DNA of 64,000 bases from Niastella yeongjuensis (GCF_900110245.1 NZ_FOCZ01000001.1:372001-436000), one strand, 5' to 3'; counted from the first letter of the stretch, positions 1-7,959 are shown. Notes: generated by a model from the letters alone, not told the origin. Numbers and translations: made by a program.

Positions 1-2
1 AA

Positions 3-1046
3 AAAGATCAGGTATTTGCGTCATTATCAGCGTTACTCAAAAACATTCAAAACAAAAAAGAAAGCAGTGGCCTTATAGTTCCATTCGAGTTACCAACCGG
101 CAGGTTTGTTATTTTTTCAGATGAACACAAAGGTGCCAGGGATGCGGCTGATGACTTTCGGCTGGCTGAAAAGAATTACCTGAACGCCCTGAACTACTAT
201 TATGACAATGGCTATCAGTTTATCAATCTGGGCGATTGTGAGGAGTTATGGGAAAACAAACCGGATATTGTAATGGAGAAGAACCAGACAGATTTTCAGG
301 CTGAATTACGCTTTCTGCAACAGGACCGCTATTATCGCACCTTTGGTAACCACGATCTGCAATGGAAATACGATTTTCCCCGCAACCGGTTTTTAAAACC
401 TTTCTTTGGCGACAAGCTAAAAATATATGAGGGCATCTTACTCACTACAACCTATAACAACCGGCCCTATTCTATATTTTGTACACATGGCCACCAGGGT
501 GATAAAAAAAGTGATGGCAATGCCTTCAGCACCTGGTTTGTAGCTGCTATCTGGACGCCGTTGCAACGCTTTCTGGAGATCAGTATCAATTCCACCTCCG
601 ATTCATTTGAGCTGGTCGATAAACACAACATCATTATGTACGAATGGAGTGCCACGCAAAAAGACCTGGTGTTCATTTCAGGTCACACACATAAACCCGT
701 GTTCGCTTCGCTCGATCATATTGAACGGCTTAATAAAGCCCTGGAAAAAGCCAAAGCCAGTCAGGATGCCGCTGTTATACAAAGCCTGGAAGTAGAATTG
801 GAAAAAAGAAAAGCGGAATATGCCGGCAAACAGTTTCATAAAACCATGGTAATCCCTTCTTATTTTAATAGTGGCTGTTGTTGCTTTTCTGATGGCGATA
901 TAACCGGCATCGAAATCGAGGGTGATTCGATCAGGTTAATAAAATGGAAAGAAGAAAGCGGACAATCGCACCGGGTTATACTGGAGCAATGTCCGCTTTC
1001 TTATCTTTTTGATATGATCTCAATGCCTCAGGAACCAGCATTGTAA
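3..1046 (+). CDS. Metallophosphoesterase, 5' end outside window
   Basis: The reading frame is open from the first bases of the window to the stop at 1046, so this is the 3' part of a longer gene. Calcineurin-type metallophosphoesterase motifs appear in order: SDEH (metal ligands Asp and His) near base 120, GDCEELW near 230, FGNHD near 345, THGH near 485 and SGHTHKP near 680. These are the expected metal ligands and the catalytic His-Asp pair, so the enzyme should be active. A charged helical stretch around 730-830 lies between the last two blocks. An ATG at 273 exists, but starting there would drop the first two metal motifs, so it is not the true start. The substrate cannot be read from sequence. 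The gene converges with rtcB, with 43 bases between the stops. Confidence 0.85.
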   Translation, partial: KDQVFASLSALLKNIQNKKESSGLIVPFELPTGRFVIFSDEHKGARDAADDFRLAEKNYLNALNYYYDNGYQFINLGDCEELWENKPDIVMEKNQTDFQAELRFLQQDRYYRTFGNHDLQWKYDFPRNRFLKPFFGDKLKIYEGILLTTTYNNRPYSIFCTHGHQGDKKSDGNAFSTWFVAAIWTPLQRFLEISINSTSDSFELVDKHNIIMYEWSATQKDLVFISGHTHKPVFASLDHIERLNKALEKAKASQDAAVIQSLEVELEKRKAEYAGKQFHKTMVIPSYFNSGCCCFSDGDITGIEIEGDSIRLIKWKEESGQSHRVILEQCPLSYLFDMISMPQEPAL

Positions 1047-1089
1047 ATGATTATGCCGGCACCGTTGAACCAGGACGACATAGATCATA

Positions 1090-2553
1090 TTACTCACCGT
1101 CCATGGAATTCGTTTTTTGCCATTTCTTTGGCGCCGTTCCATCCATTCTAACAATTTTGGGCGAGAACTTACCTACAACATCCACTAAAGCCGACTGGCT
1201 TTTCATTACTACCTCAATGTCTTTATAGGCATTCGGTGCTTCATCCAGTCCACCGCCCAGCAATTTCACACCATGCCGTTGCAATTGCTCTTTCAGCTCT
1301 TTTTGCGTAATGGAGTTCAATGCTTTGCTACGGCTCATTTTTCTTCCGGCTCCATGTGATGCAGACGAAACGGAAGCGGTTTCTCCTTTTCCTTTCACAA
1401 TAAAACCGGGCGCGGTCATTGAACCGGGAATGATCCCTAATACATCTTTACCCGCAGGCGTTGCACCTTTACGATGAACGATCAATTCCTTCATTTTTCC
1501 ATCGGGACCAATCATCATTTCCTTCCAGGCAAAATTGTGGTGGTTCTCAACCATTGTCAATGGCTGTTCTCCAATTGCTTTCGCAATCTTGGCATGAATA
1601 ACGTGGTGACAGGCAGAAGCATAATCACCGGCCAGGTTCATCGCCATCCAATATTCTATCCCTTCCTGCTCGTCTAAATTCAACCAGGCTAAATTGGCCG
1701 CTTCGCCAGGTAATCGTCTTTTTTCTCTGGCAATTTTTGTATAATGGTTGGCGATATTGGCACCCAGTGCCCTTGAACCGGAATGGGTCAATAACCCGAT
1801 ATACGTTCCGGCATCAACACCCAGTATTGCATCTTTCTCACCTACTTCTATAATACCAAATTCTGCAAAATGGTTACCCGAACCGCTCGACCCAAGCTGT
1901 CGCCAGGCCTTTGCCTGCAACCCTTTCAATAAAGGCAGTTCATTAAACTCCTTTCTTTCTATCACTTCATGGTCAGTAGCCGTATCAAACAAACCCGGAC
2001 TACCAAACAAAGTGGCTTCATTTAATTCGCGTGAAAAGAAATGTTCCCGTTGTATCAATTCCTTTGGATTGATCGGGAAAACACTTAAACACATCCGGCA
2101 ACCGATATCAACACCTACTCCATAGGGGATTACGGCATTCTCTGTTGCCAGTACACCACCAATAGGCAAACCATAGCCGGCATGCGCATCGGGCATTAAG
2201 GCGCCAGCTACGCTAATTGGCAGGCGGCTGGCCAGTTCCATCTGATGCGTAGCGCCTTCTTCAATATTCTCTCCACCAAATACATTAAAATGAATACCGG
2301 TAGCATTCAATTCAATGGTTTCTCCGGGTTCGGTTTCCTTTTTTGGTATCAATTGCTCTGCTATCAACCCAAGCACCGCGTCATTTTCGTATTCCACGGG
2401 TGCACTCAATATTTTTCTCAATAACTCCATCACTTCCTCCTTTTTCTCATGCTTGTAATTCTTCTCCATCACGTTCATCGCTATACTTATCACAGGACCT
2501 TCCGGATATCCTATAGCTCTTAATTCCTTACCTGAAATTTTCAATTTCGCCAT
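1090..2553 (-). CDS. rtcB: RNA ligase RtcB family
   Basis: RtcB joins RNA 3'-phosphate or 2',3'-cyclic phosphate ends to 5'-OH ends with GTP and Mn2+; in bacteria it is an RNA repair enzyme. The 487-residue protein is close to the archaeal length. It has MPDAHAGYG, GVDIGCRM (metal Cys), GSGNHF, THSGSR, NHHNF and SHGAGRKMSR. The His in the last motif, about residue 400, corresponds to the guanylylated histidine. All metal and guanylylation residues appear present. No archease gene is visible. Ten bases separate its start from the DinB-like gene upstream, so the two are probably cotranscribed. It is the last gene of the minus-strand island containing tRNAs, a permuted tRNA-like RNA, AAA+, YkuK and SPFH genes, which argues for a dedicated RNA repair role. 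Confidence 0.93.
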   Translation of the reverse strand: MAKLKISGKELRAIGYPEGPVISIAMNVMEKNYKHEKKEEVMELLRKILSAPVEYENDAVLGLIAEQLIPKKETEPGETIELNATGIHFNVFGGENIEEGATHQMELASRLPISVAGALMPDAHAGYGLPIGGVLATENAVIPYGVGVDIGCRMCLSVFPINPKELIQREHFFSRELNEATLFGSPGLFDTATDHEVIERKEFNELPLLKGLQAKAWRQLGSSGSGNHFAEFGIIEVGEKDAILGVDAGTYIGLLTHSGSRALGANIANHYTKIAREKRRLPGEAANLAWLNLDEQEGIEYWMAMNLAGDYASACHHVIHAKIAKAIGEQPLTMVENHHNFAWKEMMIGPDGKMKELIVHRKGATPAGKDVLGIIPGSMTAPGFIVKGKGETASVSSASHGAGRKMSRSKALNSITQKELKEQLQRHGVKLLGGGLDEAPNAYKDIEVVMKSQSALVDVVGKFSPKIVRMDGTAPKKWQKTNSMDGE

Positions 2554-2563
2554 AAATTATTTT

Positions 2564-3127
2564 TTAAACCCCCAGGTTAAATTCAGTTTCAACCTGTTCT
2601 ATTTGGGTAAGATGTCTTTTTGCATGTTGCACCAGGAAATAAATGTGATGGTACACATCAATTTTTCCCAGGTTATTTACGCTCATCATTATTTTATACA
2701 AAGCGCCTTCGCCATGGGGCATTTTGCGCAACAGTATACGGCATTGCTGCAATTGTGATTCCAGCTCCTGCTGAATAGCTGCAAGCCGCATTTTGCCACG
2801 CGGCTCCATATGGCCGGGGCGGTTCCATACAAACGAATTATGCTCGCCAATTATTTTCATTCTTTGCCAATCCAGGTCATAATCAACTACCCTTTCTGCA
2901 TAATCTTCTTTCTTTGACCTTTCCAGCGCCTTCCTGGTGCCCTTACTAATTAACATCAGTAAATACTGGTTCGTCAATGAAATATGCTCCAGGATCTTAC
3001 GAATGCTCCAACCTTTATTATTGGGCGCATAATTCAATAATTCCTTATCAATATAAAACCATTTGAACAATTCCTCAAAGGTTTGCATCAGCTCTGCTTC
3101 AATAATGTTAATTACTTCGGTTTTCAT
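2564..3127 (-). CDS. DinB-like four-helix protein beside rtcB
   Basis: A 187-residue all-helical protein of the DinB/YfiT superfamily, metal-binding four-helix bundles often involved in thiol-dependent or stress functions. Candidate metal histidines occur in LEHISLTNQYLL (about residue 48) and near the C-terminus in YHHIYFLVQHAKRHLTQI, the usual DinB spacing. It is directly upstream of rtcB, ten bases apart, and downstream of a terminator that follows the SPFH gene, so dinB-rtcB may form their own unit or be reached by read-through. Its contribution to RNA repair is unknown. The family call is fairly secure; the reaction is not. Confidence 0.75.
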   Translation of the reverse strand: MKTEVINIIEAELMQTFEELFKWFYIDKELLNYAPNNKGWSIRKILEHISLTNQYLLMLISKGTRKALERSKKEDYAERVVDYDLDWQRMKIIGEHNSFVWNRPGHMEPRGKMRLAAIQQELESQLQQCRILLRKMPHGEGALYKIMMSVNNLGKIDVYHHIYFLVQHAKRHLTQIEQVETEFNLGV

Positions 3128-3175
3128 ACACTGCTTTTTTCTTACAGTTAATTATCGCAGACATAAACCAGCTGA

Positions 3176-3216
3176 TTGAAAAAGCAGTCCCGCCGCCGAC
3201 CAGCGGGACCTGCTTT
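3176..3216 (-). terminator. Rho-independent terminator after the SPFH gene
   Basis: On the minus strand a 13-bp GC-rich stem (AAAGCAG + TCCCGC paired with its complement across one bulged C, 3181-3193 with 3203-3216) is followed by TTTTT. It lies about 55 bases past the SPFH stop and separates that gene from dinB-rtcB. Confidence 0.7.
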
Positions 3217-3270
3217 ACTTCTCAAGGCTATACAACTTACAAGTTACCTAACCACCTCTGTGGCTTCAGG

Positions 3271-4389
3271 TTATTTCTGCGATACTAAAATTTGTTTCAA
3301 CTGATCTATCAATACCCCATTACCGTTTACACTGATGCTACTGATCTTCTCTGCTATTTTTTCTACATATTCCATCTCCTTCAGTTTCCACAGCATAGCA
3401 TTTTCATCCATCAGTTTGGCAGTATTCAACAGACTACGGGTGCTGGCTGTTTCTTCACGACGCATAATGGTGTTGGCCTGTGCTTTCTTTTCAGCAATCA
3501 ACACCTGGTTCATGATCTCTTTTACATCACCTGGCAGAATGATATCACGGATGCCGAAACCAACAACCTCAACGCCCAGTGCTTCAGTTTTGGCTTTTAC
3601 TGTTTCCAAAATATAAGGAGTAATACTTTCTTTTTTCTCCAACAACTCATCGAAAGGCATTGCGCCTATGTACTCACGCAGCGCTAATTGAAAGATGGCA
3701 TACAACTGATTACTAAAATCTTTGTTTTGTACCAGCGACTTTTCAATATCATTCACCTTATATTGTGCCCAGGCATTTATACGCAAAGCAGCTTTATCTT
3801 TAGTCAGAATTTCCTGTCCGTTGACCTCTACCTGTTGCTTACGCATATCCTGCTTGCCTACTATGATGGATATTCCATTCTTCCACCAGAAATACACGCC
3901 CGACGTAAGGGTTTGCACAAACTTTCCATCTATAAACAGTACGCCCTGCTCAAAGCTATCTATTGAGTAGCTACGTACATATGACGTTAGCAGCCTGTGT
4001 TGCAGGGTGGCACGATCAATGTTTTCGGTGATCTCCACTTTGCTTATATCAGCGCGAACAAAATCATACTGGATAACACTTTTCCAAAAGGTGTAACGAC
4101 CGGCAGTCAATACCTGTTTCAGCAAACCATTTTCATAATGCAGTACAATTTCATTATCTTTTACGTCAACCACATGCAGTGCATCGGCCAGGTCAGTATC
4201 CTGCAACAGGATGTTCAGTTCAACAGGCGCATTGAATGGCTGCGTTACATTGTATATTTTAACGGTTTCATTTCCCCAGAACCAGTATTTACCTTCTTTC
4301 AGTATACGTTGGTAAGCACCTTTTTTAAATACCAGGGCCACTTCATATGCATTTACACGAATAGTTTTCATTGTACTTTCTTTTTTCAT
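3271..4389 (-). CDS. SPFH/band-7 (slipin-like) protein
   Basis: A 372-residue member of the stomatin/prohibitin (SPFH) superfamily. The first half contains two repeats of a beta-rich module beginning AYEVALVFKKGAYQRIL and FEQGVLFIDGKFVQTL. The SPFH core follows (about residues 190-290), with the typical tail VVGFGIRDIILPGDVKEIMNQVLIA and an Ala/Glu-rich helix. No clear hydrophobic membrane anchor is seen at the N-terminus, unlike classical stomatins, so it may be a cytosolic oligomeric scaffold. Start choice: ATG at 4389 or, equally possible, the internal ATG giving MKTIRVNAY. It follows the permuted tRNA-like RNA and precedes dinB-rtcB. Band-7 proteins have been noted near RtcB; what this one scaffolds is inference. 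Confidence 0.85.
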   Translation of the reverse strand: MKKESTMKTIRVNAYEVALVFKKGAYQRILKEGKYWFWGNETVKIYNVTQPFNAPVELNILLQDTDLADALHVVDVKDNEIVLHYENGLLKQVLTAGRYTFWKSVIQYDFVRADISKVEITENIDRATLQHRLLTSYVRSYSIDSFEQGVLFIDGKFVQTLTSGVYFWWKNGISIIVGKQDMRKQQVEVNGQEILTKDKAALRINAWAQYKVNDIEKSLVQNKDFSNQLYAIFQLALREYIGAMPFDELLEKKESITPYILETVKAKTEALGVEVVGFGIRDIILPGDVKEIMNQVLIAEKKAQANTIMRREETASTRSLLNTAKLMDENAMLWKLKEMEYVEKIAEKISSISVNGNGVLIDQLKQILVSQK

Positions 4390-4546
4390 GTTAGTTAAAT
4401 AAAAGCCGGGTAATACTTACCATCCCGTAATTGCGGAAGCAAACTTTCTTTGATGATCGCTATACCAGTTCCTCAACAAGCTGTTTATTAAAGCATCATA
4501 ATAAACAGGTCCCCGATAAAGTAATATAAACCCCATCATGAGCCAT

Positions 4547-4591
4547 CTGCCTGCAGGCAGTTACCAGATTGCGAGCCCGCCTGTTGGCGGG
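4547..4591. repeat. Two GC-rich palindromes upstream of the SPFH gene
   Basis: CTGCCTGCAGGCAG is a perfect 14-bp palindrome (4547-4560). CCCGCC-tgtt-GGCGGG follows at 4576-4591. Both resemble intergenic GC-rich palindromes common in Bacteroidota. The rest of 4390-4660 holds no gene that I can see. Confidence 0.5.
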
Positions 4592-4661
4592 GCCGCCGAT
4601 AAATAAGCCCGGCTTTTAAATCAGATCACCATTTTTTAAGAAGCGGTGTACTTCCTGATTT

Positions 4662-4736
4662 AAGCATTAAGAATGCTTTGCGTTTACCAGTTTCGCCAAT
4701 CCTTCTTTGAAGGATGTAGGACTCGAACCTACAGTG
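4662..4736 (-). ncRNA. Permuted tRNA-like module P2 (acceptor end closed by AAA)
   Basis: Read 5' to 3' on the minus strand, the order is T arm first (GTAGG-TTCGAGT-CCTAC), then ATCCTTC, a three-base loop AAA, and GAAGGAT. This makes a perfect 7-bp acceptor helix closed at the end where CCA should be. It is followed by TG, a D arm with the GGTAA-type loop (4 bp, one A-A mismatch), then a 5-bp/7-nt anticodon arm AAGCA-TTCTTAA-TGCTT with anticodon position CTT. The parts of a tRNA are all there but in circularly permuted order, with the open ends in the variable region. It cannot be aminoacylated as written. It directly follows module P1. Together they resemble the tRNA-mimic domains of bacterial Y RNAs (YrlA class). 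Confidence 0.6.
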
Positions 4737-4740
4737 ATTA

Positions 4741-4807
4741 TCCATTGCTCTACCAACTGAGCTACCCCGCCGTGGCAGGAAAGGGACTCGAACCCTTGAC
4801 CCATAGA
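4741..4807 (-). ncRNA. Permuted tRNA-like module P1 (ends in anticodon loop)
   Basis: Minus strand order: TCTAT (3' strand of anticodon stem), GGGTC variable loop, T arm AAGGG-TTCGAGT-CCCTT, TCCTGCC, two bases AC, GGCGGGG, TA, a perfect D arm GCTC-AGTTGGTA-GAGC, A, then ATGGA (5' strand of anticodon stem). GGCGGGG pairs with TCCTGCC over all 7 positions (two G-U), and ATGGA pairs with TCTAT over 5 (one G-U). All four tRNA helices therefore form, but the molecule is circularly permuted, with the acceptor end capped and the free ends in the anticodon loop. Read conventionally (D arm to the next T arm), the acceptor would have mismatches and there would be no room for an anticodon arm, so permutation fits better. 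Bacterial Y RNAs next to rtcB are the best known comparison. Confidence 0.65.
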
Positions 4808-4974
4808 TCCCTTTAATCGCTGGCACATCCCGATTTCAACACAGCATACAGATAGTTACTACGTCTGCACTGTTGTGCTTCTTTGAAACACGAACCTGGT
4901 TGTTTACGTCGGGCAAATACCAGTCTTCCCGTTAAGGAAGCTCTTTATACATCCTTTCGGATGAACATAATATT
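4808..4974 (-). other. Structured leader upstream of permuted tRNA-like modules
   Basis: No gene is seen between the 261-aa gene and module P1. On the minus strand the segment offers several local hairpins: CATCC-GAAA-GGATG, CTTCC...GGAAG, and CTGGT...ACCAG. It also has GATTAAAG (4811-4818), which can pair with CTTAAATC past module P2 (4657-4664) at 7 of 8 positions. It may be the 5' part of the same noncoding RNA or the 3' UTR of the upstream gene. Confidence 0.35.
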
Positions 4975-5760
4975 TTACAATAATCCTTCATCAATATCCT
5001 GTAAGATCAGGTGAATGGGTCTGTTCTTACAGGGGTTTTTGCCAGAAAATCTAAAGTCATCCCGCCATTTTCTACGCCAGCAATCCCCCTGCGTCAATTT
5101 TTCCAATCGGCACTTATAATTATTCCATTCCAGGTAATCCTCTATTTCCGCCAACCGTTTCTCAATTACCTCATCTCTTCTTTTCACTTTGTCTATCATA
5201 TTGGGCCGTACCCGCAACACAAACCGCCAGAGCTCGCTAAAAACAAAGTACCTTTCGAATCGTCCTTTATGGTCCATTTTCAATGCCGGATAAAAGAAAC
5301 TCTTTTCAACATCGGTAAAATTTAACCGTTGAAAGTGATCTTCATAAGGACGCAGTAGGGCTTGTGTTTTTACTCCGTACTTATTTCTGCCATAGCGCCT
5401 CTTTCTCACCCTGAAGTCTTTTCTATAGCTCCAGTCATACGTGTTTATCTTTTTCAGAATATTCTCAAAGAACTCAGCGTGTTTACTGCGGGCTACATCC
5501 TCGCGCAACACAAAAAAACGTTTCCAGCCCTTTTGTACGGGTGGTATCAGCGGCTCATAACCCAGGTCTTTTTCCTGTCGATATAACCTGTTTCTTTCTT
5601 TTTTTAAACGCAATAACTTTTTATCAAAATCTTCATACTGCATGCGTTTTTTCTGCCTTACAGTACGCAGTCGATACGAAAGAATTTCCGTACCGTATTG
5701 CTTAACCAACTTGCTGTCCATAATGATTGTATTTGTTTCAATCGGACACTGCGGTGCCAT
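4975..5760 (-). CDS. Basic protein of unknown function in RNA island
   Basis: A 261-residue protein I do not recognise. It is rich in Lys, Arg, Trp and Tyr, with a charged helical stretch around residues 30-70 (RQKKRMQYEDFDKKLLRLKK), then a strongly basic patch YRKDFRVRKRRYGRNKYG. No signal peptide, membrane segment or catalytic motif is evident. The start at 5760 gives MAPQCPIETN; the ATG 13 codons in (MDSKLVKQYG) is an alternative. It lies between the YkuK-like gene and the permuted tRNA-like RNA on the same strand. Its charge and place make an RNA-binding partner of that RNA a reasonable guess, nothing more. Confidence 0.6.
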   Translation of the reverse strand: MAPQCPIETNTIIMDSKLVKQYGTEILSYRLRTVRQKKRMQYEDFDKKLLRLKKERNRLYRQEKDLGYEPLIPPVQKGWKRFFVLREDVARSKHAEFFENILKKINTYDWSYRKDFRVRKRRYGRNKYGVKTQALLRPYEDHFQRLNFTDVEKSFFYPALKMDHKGRFERYFVFSELWRFVLRVRPNMIDKVKRRDEVIEKRLAEIEDYLEWNNYKCRLEKLTQGDCWRRKWRDDFRFSGKNPCKNRPIHLILQDIDEGLL

Positions 5761-5824
5761 TGCACCATTCCTACTCTTTGCGTCATTATGAACAGTGAAC
5801 TCTTCTTCATATATTATTTTTTAG

Positions 5825-5860
5825 AAGCTTTTCCAGAGTAATTAAACTCCGGAAAAGCTT
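5825..5860. repeat. Long inverted repeat between ykuK-like and 261-aa genes
   Basis: AAGCTTTTCC (5825-5834) pairs perfectly with GGAAAAGCTT (5851-5860), with an inner GAGT/ACTC pairing. There is no T-run after it on the minus strand, so it looks like an intercistronic RNA hairpin (processing or stability element) and not a terminator. Confidence 0.55.
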
Positions 5861-5869
5861 ATGTGTTAG

Positions 5870-6355
5870 TTATTGTACTACCTTATTGGCACAGGTTGAG
5901 CTGGCGAAGGCATGCGGTTTGGCTTTAAATACAAACCCCATCCCCATTATGTACCCCATGGCTTCCTTCAACGCATCGTTACTTTTAAAGTTAGGGTTGG
6001 TATTGATGTCGGCATGTACCTCCATATCTACATTGTAAATAGTAAACAGGCGACACAATGCGTAAGCGATCTCAATACTTTTTGAAACTTCTGTCAACAT
6101 CCGCTGTTTGATATTCATTTTCTGCAGGGTGGTCTCATTGTGTATATACATAAAACCGCCTTTCCCTTTTCGAACGAATACAATCACCGTTCCGAATTCT
6201 GTTTCTTTACCCTTAACCTGACTGTCGGTACCAATACATACTTTCAATGTATGTCCCATTTCTTTTTCACGAACCAAAACGGCCCGTACTTCATCTTCAA
6301 TGGGTCTGGTTATTCTTGTACCATCCAGTTTTCTCCAATGCTGTTGTTGTTCCAT
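5870..6355 (-). CDS. YkuK-family (DUF458) RNase H-fold protein
   Basis: A 161-residue protein of the YkuK/DUF458 family, predicted to have an RNase H-like fold. Visible family signatures are VCIGTDSQVKG near residue 42 (Asp at the usual first acidic position), EVHADINTNPNFKSN (Asp/Asn cluster), and the C-terminal GMGFVFKAKPHAFASS ending in CANKVV. These acidic residues fit a metal-dependent nuclease site, though activity for the family is not established to my knowledge. Its start lies 22 bases from the AAA+ gene stop, so the two are probably cotranscribed. Within the RtcB/tRNA island it is a candidate RNA end-processing enzyme. Confidence 0.8.
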   Translation of the reverse strand: MEQQQHWRKLDGTRITRPIEDEVRAVLVREKEMGHTLKVCIGTDSQVKGKETEFGTVIVFVRKGKGGFMYIHNETTLQKMNIKQRMLTEVSKSIEIAYALCRLFTIYNVDMEVHADINTNPNFKSNDALKEAMGYIMGMGFVFKAKPHAFASSTCANKVVQ

Positions 6356-6377
6356 GACATACCTCCATTCTGTGTAT

Positions 6378-7451
6378 TTAATTTTGAATTACATGCTGCC
6401 TGAATCCGATCACTTCTACCCTGTTTGCCGGTTGTTCTTTTTCATGCGGGTTGGCTATTTCTGCAATGGTCATGGGCTGATTAATAGTTGTATCTAACCC
6501 AAGATGTTTGCTTAACCGCTGCGCTTTTGCTGCACTCAGTTTGCCAAATTCATATTTCGCTATCAGCCTTCCTTTCCGCATCAGGGCGCTGTCTACCATC
6601 GTAAGCGAATTGTTGAAGGTGCATATGAGTTGTACATTTAGAAAATCTGCCAGTAACCCATCAGAAATATTCAACAGATTCGAAACAGATGAGCTTGAAT
6701 TGTATCTTCTATCCATGATGATATTCTCTGCATCTTCAATAACCACAACCGTGTTTGGATTATTGACCAGCAAATCAATGAAATTAGGATCCATCAGGTT
6801 GCATGCTATTCCTGGTGACAAAAACAATACGCGCTTTTTTACTTTTCCTATTAAATAGCGCAGATAGGTCGTTTTTCCAGTTCCCGGTAATCCATGCAAT
6901 AAAACAATCCCTTTGTCATTCTTCTTATTCAATCGCTGCCTGATAACCTCATCTGTTTCTCTGAAATCATCTTCGTAAAAAAGATCTATATCCAGCTTTG
7001 TACGCTTCGTCTCCATTGCCTTTAGCTCCAGTCCATCACTACCCTGTACAATCAAATTGATCTCAAACGGTTGTCGCCTTTGCCGTTCTTTGCACTGACC
7101 GGCTAATTCAGTTATGGTTATTACCCATTCAGGGCATGAACCATCATGCATTATTTCGCAATAGTCATTAGCCACTTCAACCATCCGATTCCCTTCAAAC
7201 ACAAGCACTGTTCTGTCAAATTCATATCTTTTACACGACTTCTTGTACCAATGACGTTGGTGTATGTGTTTTATTTGACTGCCGTATTTTTCCTTTATTA
7301 CATTGAATAACTTTTCGCCATCAACACGACTAATAAAATTCACACTGGGCAGCCGGTTAAAATGGTACATGTATAATACATTCGCATCCAGAAAGCGATG
7401 ATCAAATAAACTATTTGCATTGATCACCTTCTGCGTAATTAAGTTGTCCAT
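6378..7451 (-). CDS. BCS1-like AAA+ ATPase
   Basis: A 357-residue AAA+ protein. The N-terminal 180 residues are a family-specific domain without a motif I recognise. The ATPase core follows, with Walker A GLPGTGKTT (residues 187-195), Walker B VVVIEDAE (235-242) and the BCS1-like stretch SNLLNISDGLL with RKGRL further on. BCS1-type AAA+ proteins remodel or translocate folded substrates. It is the first protein-coding gene downstream of the twelve-tRNA array, about 100 bases after tRNA-Trp on the same strand, and is followed closely by the YkuK-like gene. A role in remodelling tRNA or RNP complexes is inferred from context only. Confidence 0.82.
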   Translation of the reverse strand: MDNLITQKVINANSLFDHRFLDANVLYMYHFNRLPSVNFISRVDGEKLFNVIKEKYGSQIKHIHQRHWYKKSCKRYEFDRTVLVFEGNRMVEVANDYCEIMHDGSCPEWVITITELAGQCKERQRRQPFEINLIVQGSDGLELKAMETKRTKLDIDLFYEDDFRETDEVIRQRLNKKNDKGIVLLHGLPGTGKTTYLRYLIGKVKKRVLFLSPGIACNLMDPNFIDLLVNNPNTVVVIEDAENIIMDRRYNSSSSVSNLLNISDGLLADFLNVQLICTFNNSLTMVDSALMRKGRLIAKYEFGKLSAAKAQRLSKHLGLDTTINQPMTIAEIANPHEKEQPANRVEVIGFRQHVIQN

Positions 7452-7551
7452 ATTTTATTTTAAAATAGTTAATAGATGTTTGCTCCTTTGCTTACAAAGA
7501 ATAGCTCATTAACTATTTCATTACACGAGTACGCATAACCTGAATTTTTAG

Positions 7552-7622
7552 CACGGCTCCTTCGACTCGAACGAAGACTGACAGTTTTGGAGACTATCAT
7601 GCTGCCATTACATTAGAACCGT
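7552..7622 (-). tRNA. tRNA-Trp(CCA)
   Basis: Acceptor ACGGTTC/GAGCCGT pairs fully (one G-U). The anticodon loop is CTCCAAA and the T arm CTTCG-TTCGAGT-CGAAG is perfect. Discriminator G is as expected for Trp. The D stem is only 3 bp. No CCA is encoded. Last member of the array. Confidence 0.85.
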
Positions 7623-7627
7623 ATGTG

Positions 7628-7702
7628 TGGTGCCTCGTGGATTCGAACCACAATATTTCCGCCTTCAACGGAGCGCAATAGAACCATCTCTGCCAAAGCA
7701 CC
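7628..7702 (-). tRNA. tRNA-Phe(GAA)
   Basis: Acceptor GGTGCTT/AGGCACC, anticodon loop TTGAAGG, T loop TTCGAAT and discriminator A. The first anticodon-stem pair is C-A and the variable loop is 4 nt, so it is slightly non-canonical. Confidence 0.82.
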
Positions 7703-7778
7703 TGGTAGTCTGTATGAGGATCGAACTCATCCACCCGGTTCGAAAGACCGGTACCCTAACCAACTAGGTGAACAGACC
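7703..7778 (-). tRNA. tRNA-Glu(TTC) with encoded CCA
   Basis: Acceptor GGTCTGT/ACAGACT, D loop with GG, perfect anticodon stem around CTTTCGA, T arm ATGAG-TTCGATC-CTCAT. Discriminator A is followed by an encoded CCA, the only one in the array. It abuts tRNA-Phe with no spacer. Confidence 0.88.
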
Positions 7779-7784
7779 ATTTTG

Positions 7785-7856
7785 CGGATGAAGCAGGACT
7801 CGAACCTACAACCCTTCCCTTAACAAGGGAACGCTCTGCCATTGAGCTATTCATCC
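7785..7856 (-). tRNA. tRNA-Asn(GTT)
   Basis: Perfect acceptor GGATGAA/TTCATCC, perfect D and anticodon stems, anticodon loop TTGTTAA, T stem with one G-U, discriminator G as expected for Asn. Confidence 0.9.
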
Positions 7857-7865
7857 ATTTTTTTG

Positions 7866-7939
7866 TCGACCCGATGAGATTCGAACTCATGCTCCCCCGG
7901 TTAAAAGCCGGGTACTTTAGCCAACTAAGCTACGGGCCG
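7866..7939 (-). tRNA. tRNA-Lys(TTT)
   Basis: Acceptor CGGCCCG/CGGGTCG (one G-U), anticodon loop CTTTTAA in a perfect stem, T arm ATGAG-TTCGAAT-CTCAT, discriminator A. Confidence 0.9.
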
Positions 7940-7959
7940 TTATAAGCAATCTTTTTTTG

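Noticed and set aside
4741-4770. Conventional but truncated tRNA starting GGCGGGGTAGCTC
   Set aside because: Pairing with the next T arm leaves acceptor mismatches and only 14 bases between D and T arms; the permuted reading pairs all helices.
4662-4807. Two-piece (permuted) tmRNA
   Set aside because: Permuted tmRNA lacks a canonical D stem and carries a tag frame and pseudoknots; here a full D arm is present and no tag frame is seen.
4626-4826. Open frame on the minus strand across the permuted tRNA-like modules
   Set aside because: The peptide (containing RGSSVGRAMDNH) is the usual translation of tRNA D and T arms; the RNA features explain the sequence fully.
7623-7823. Plus-strand open frame over tRNA-Phe to tRNA-Asn
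   Set aside because: It runs antisense through three tRNAs; codon content follows T-loop sequence and there is no ribosome site.
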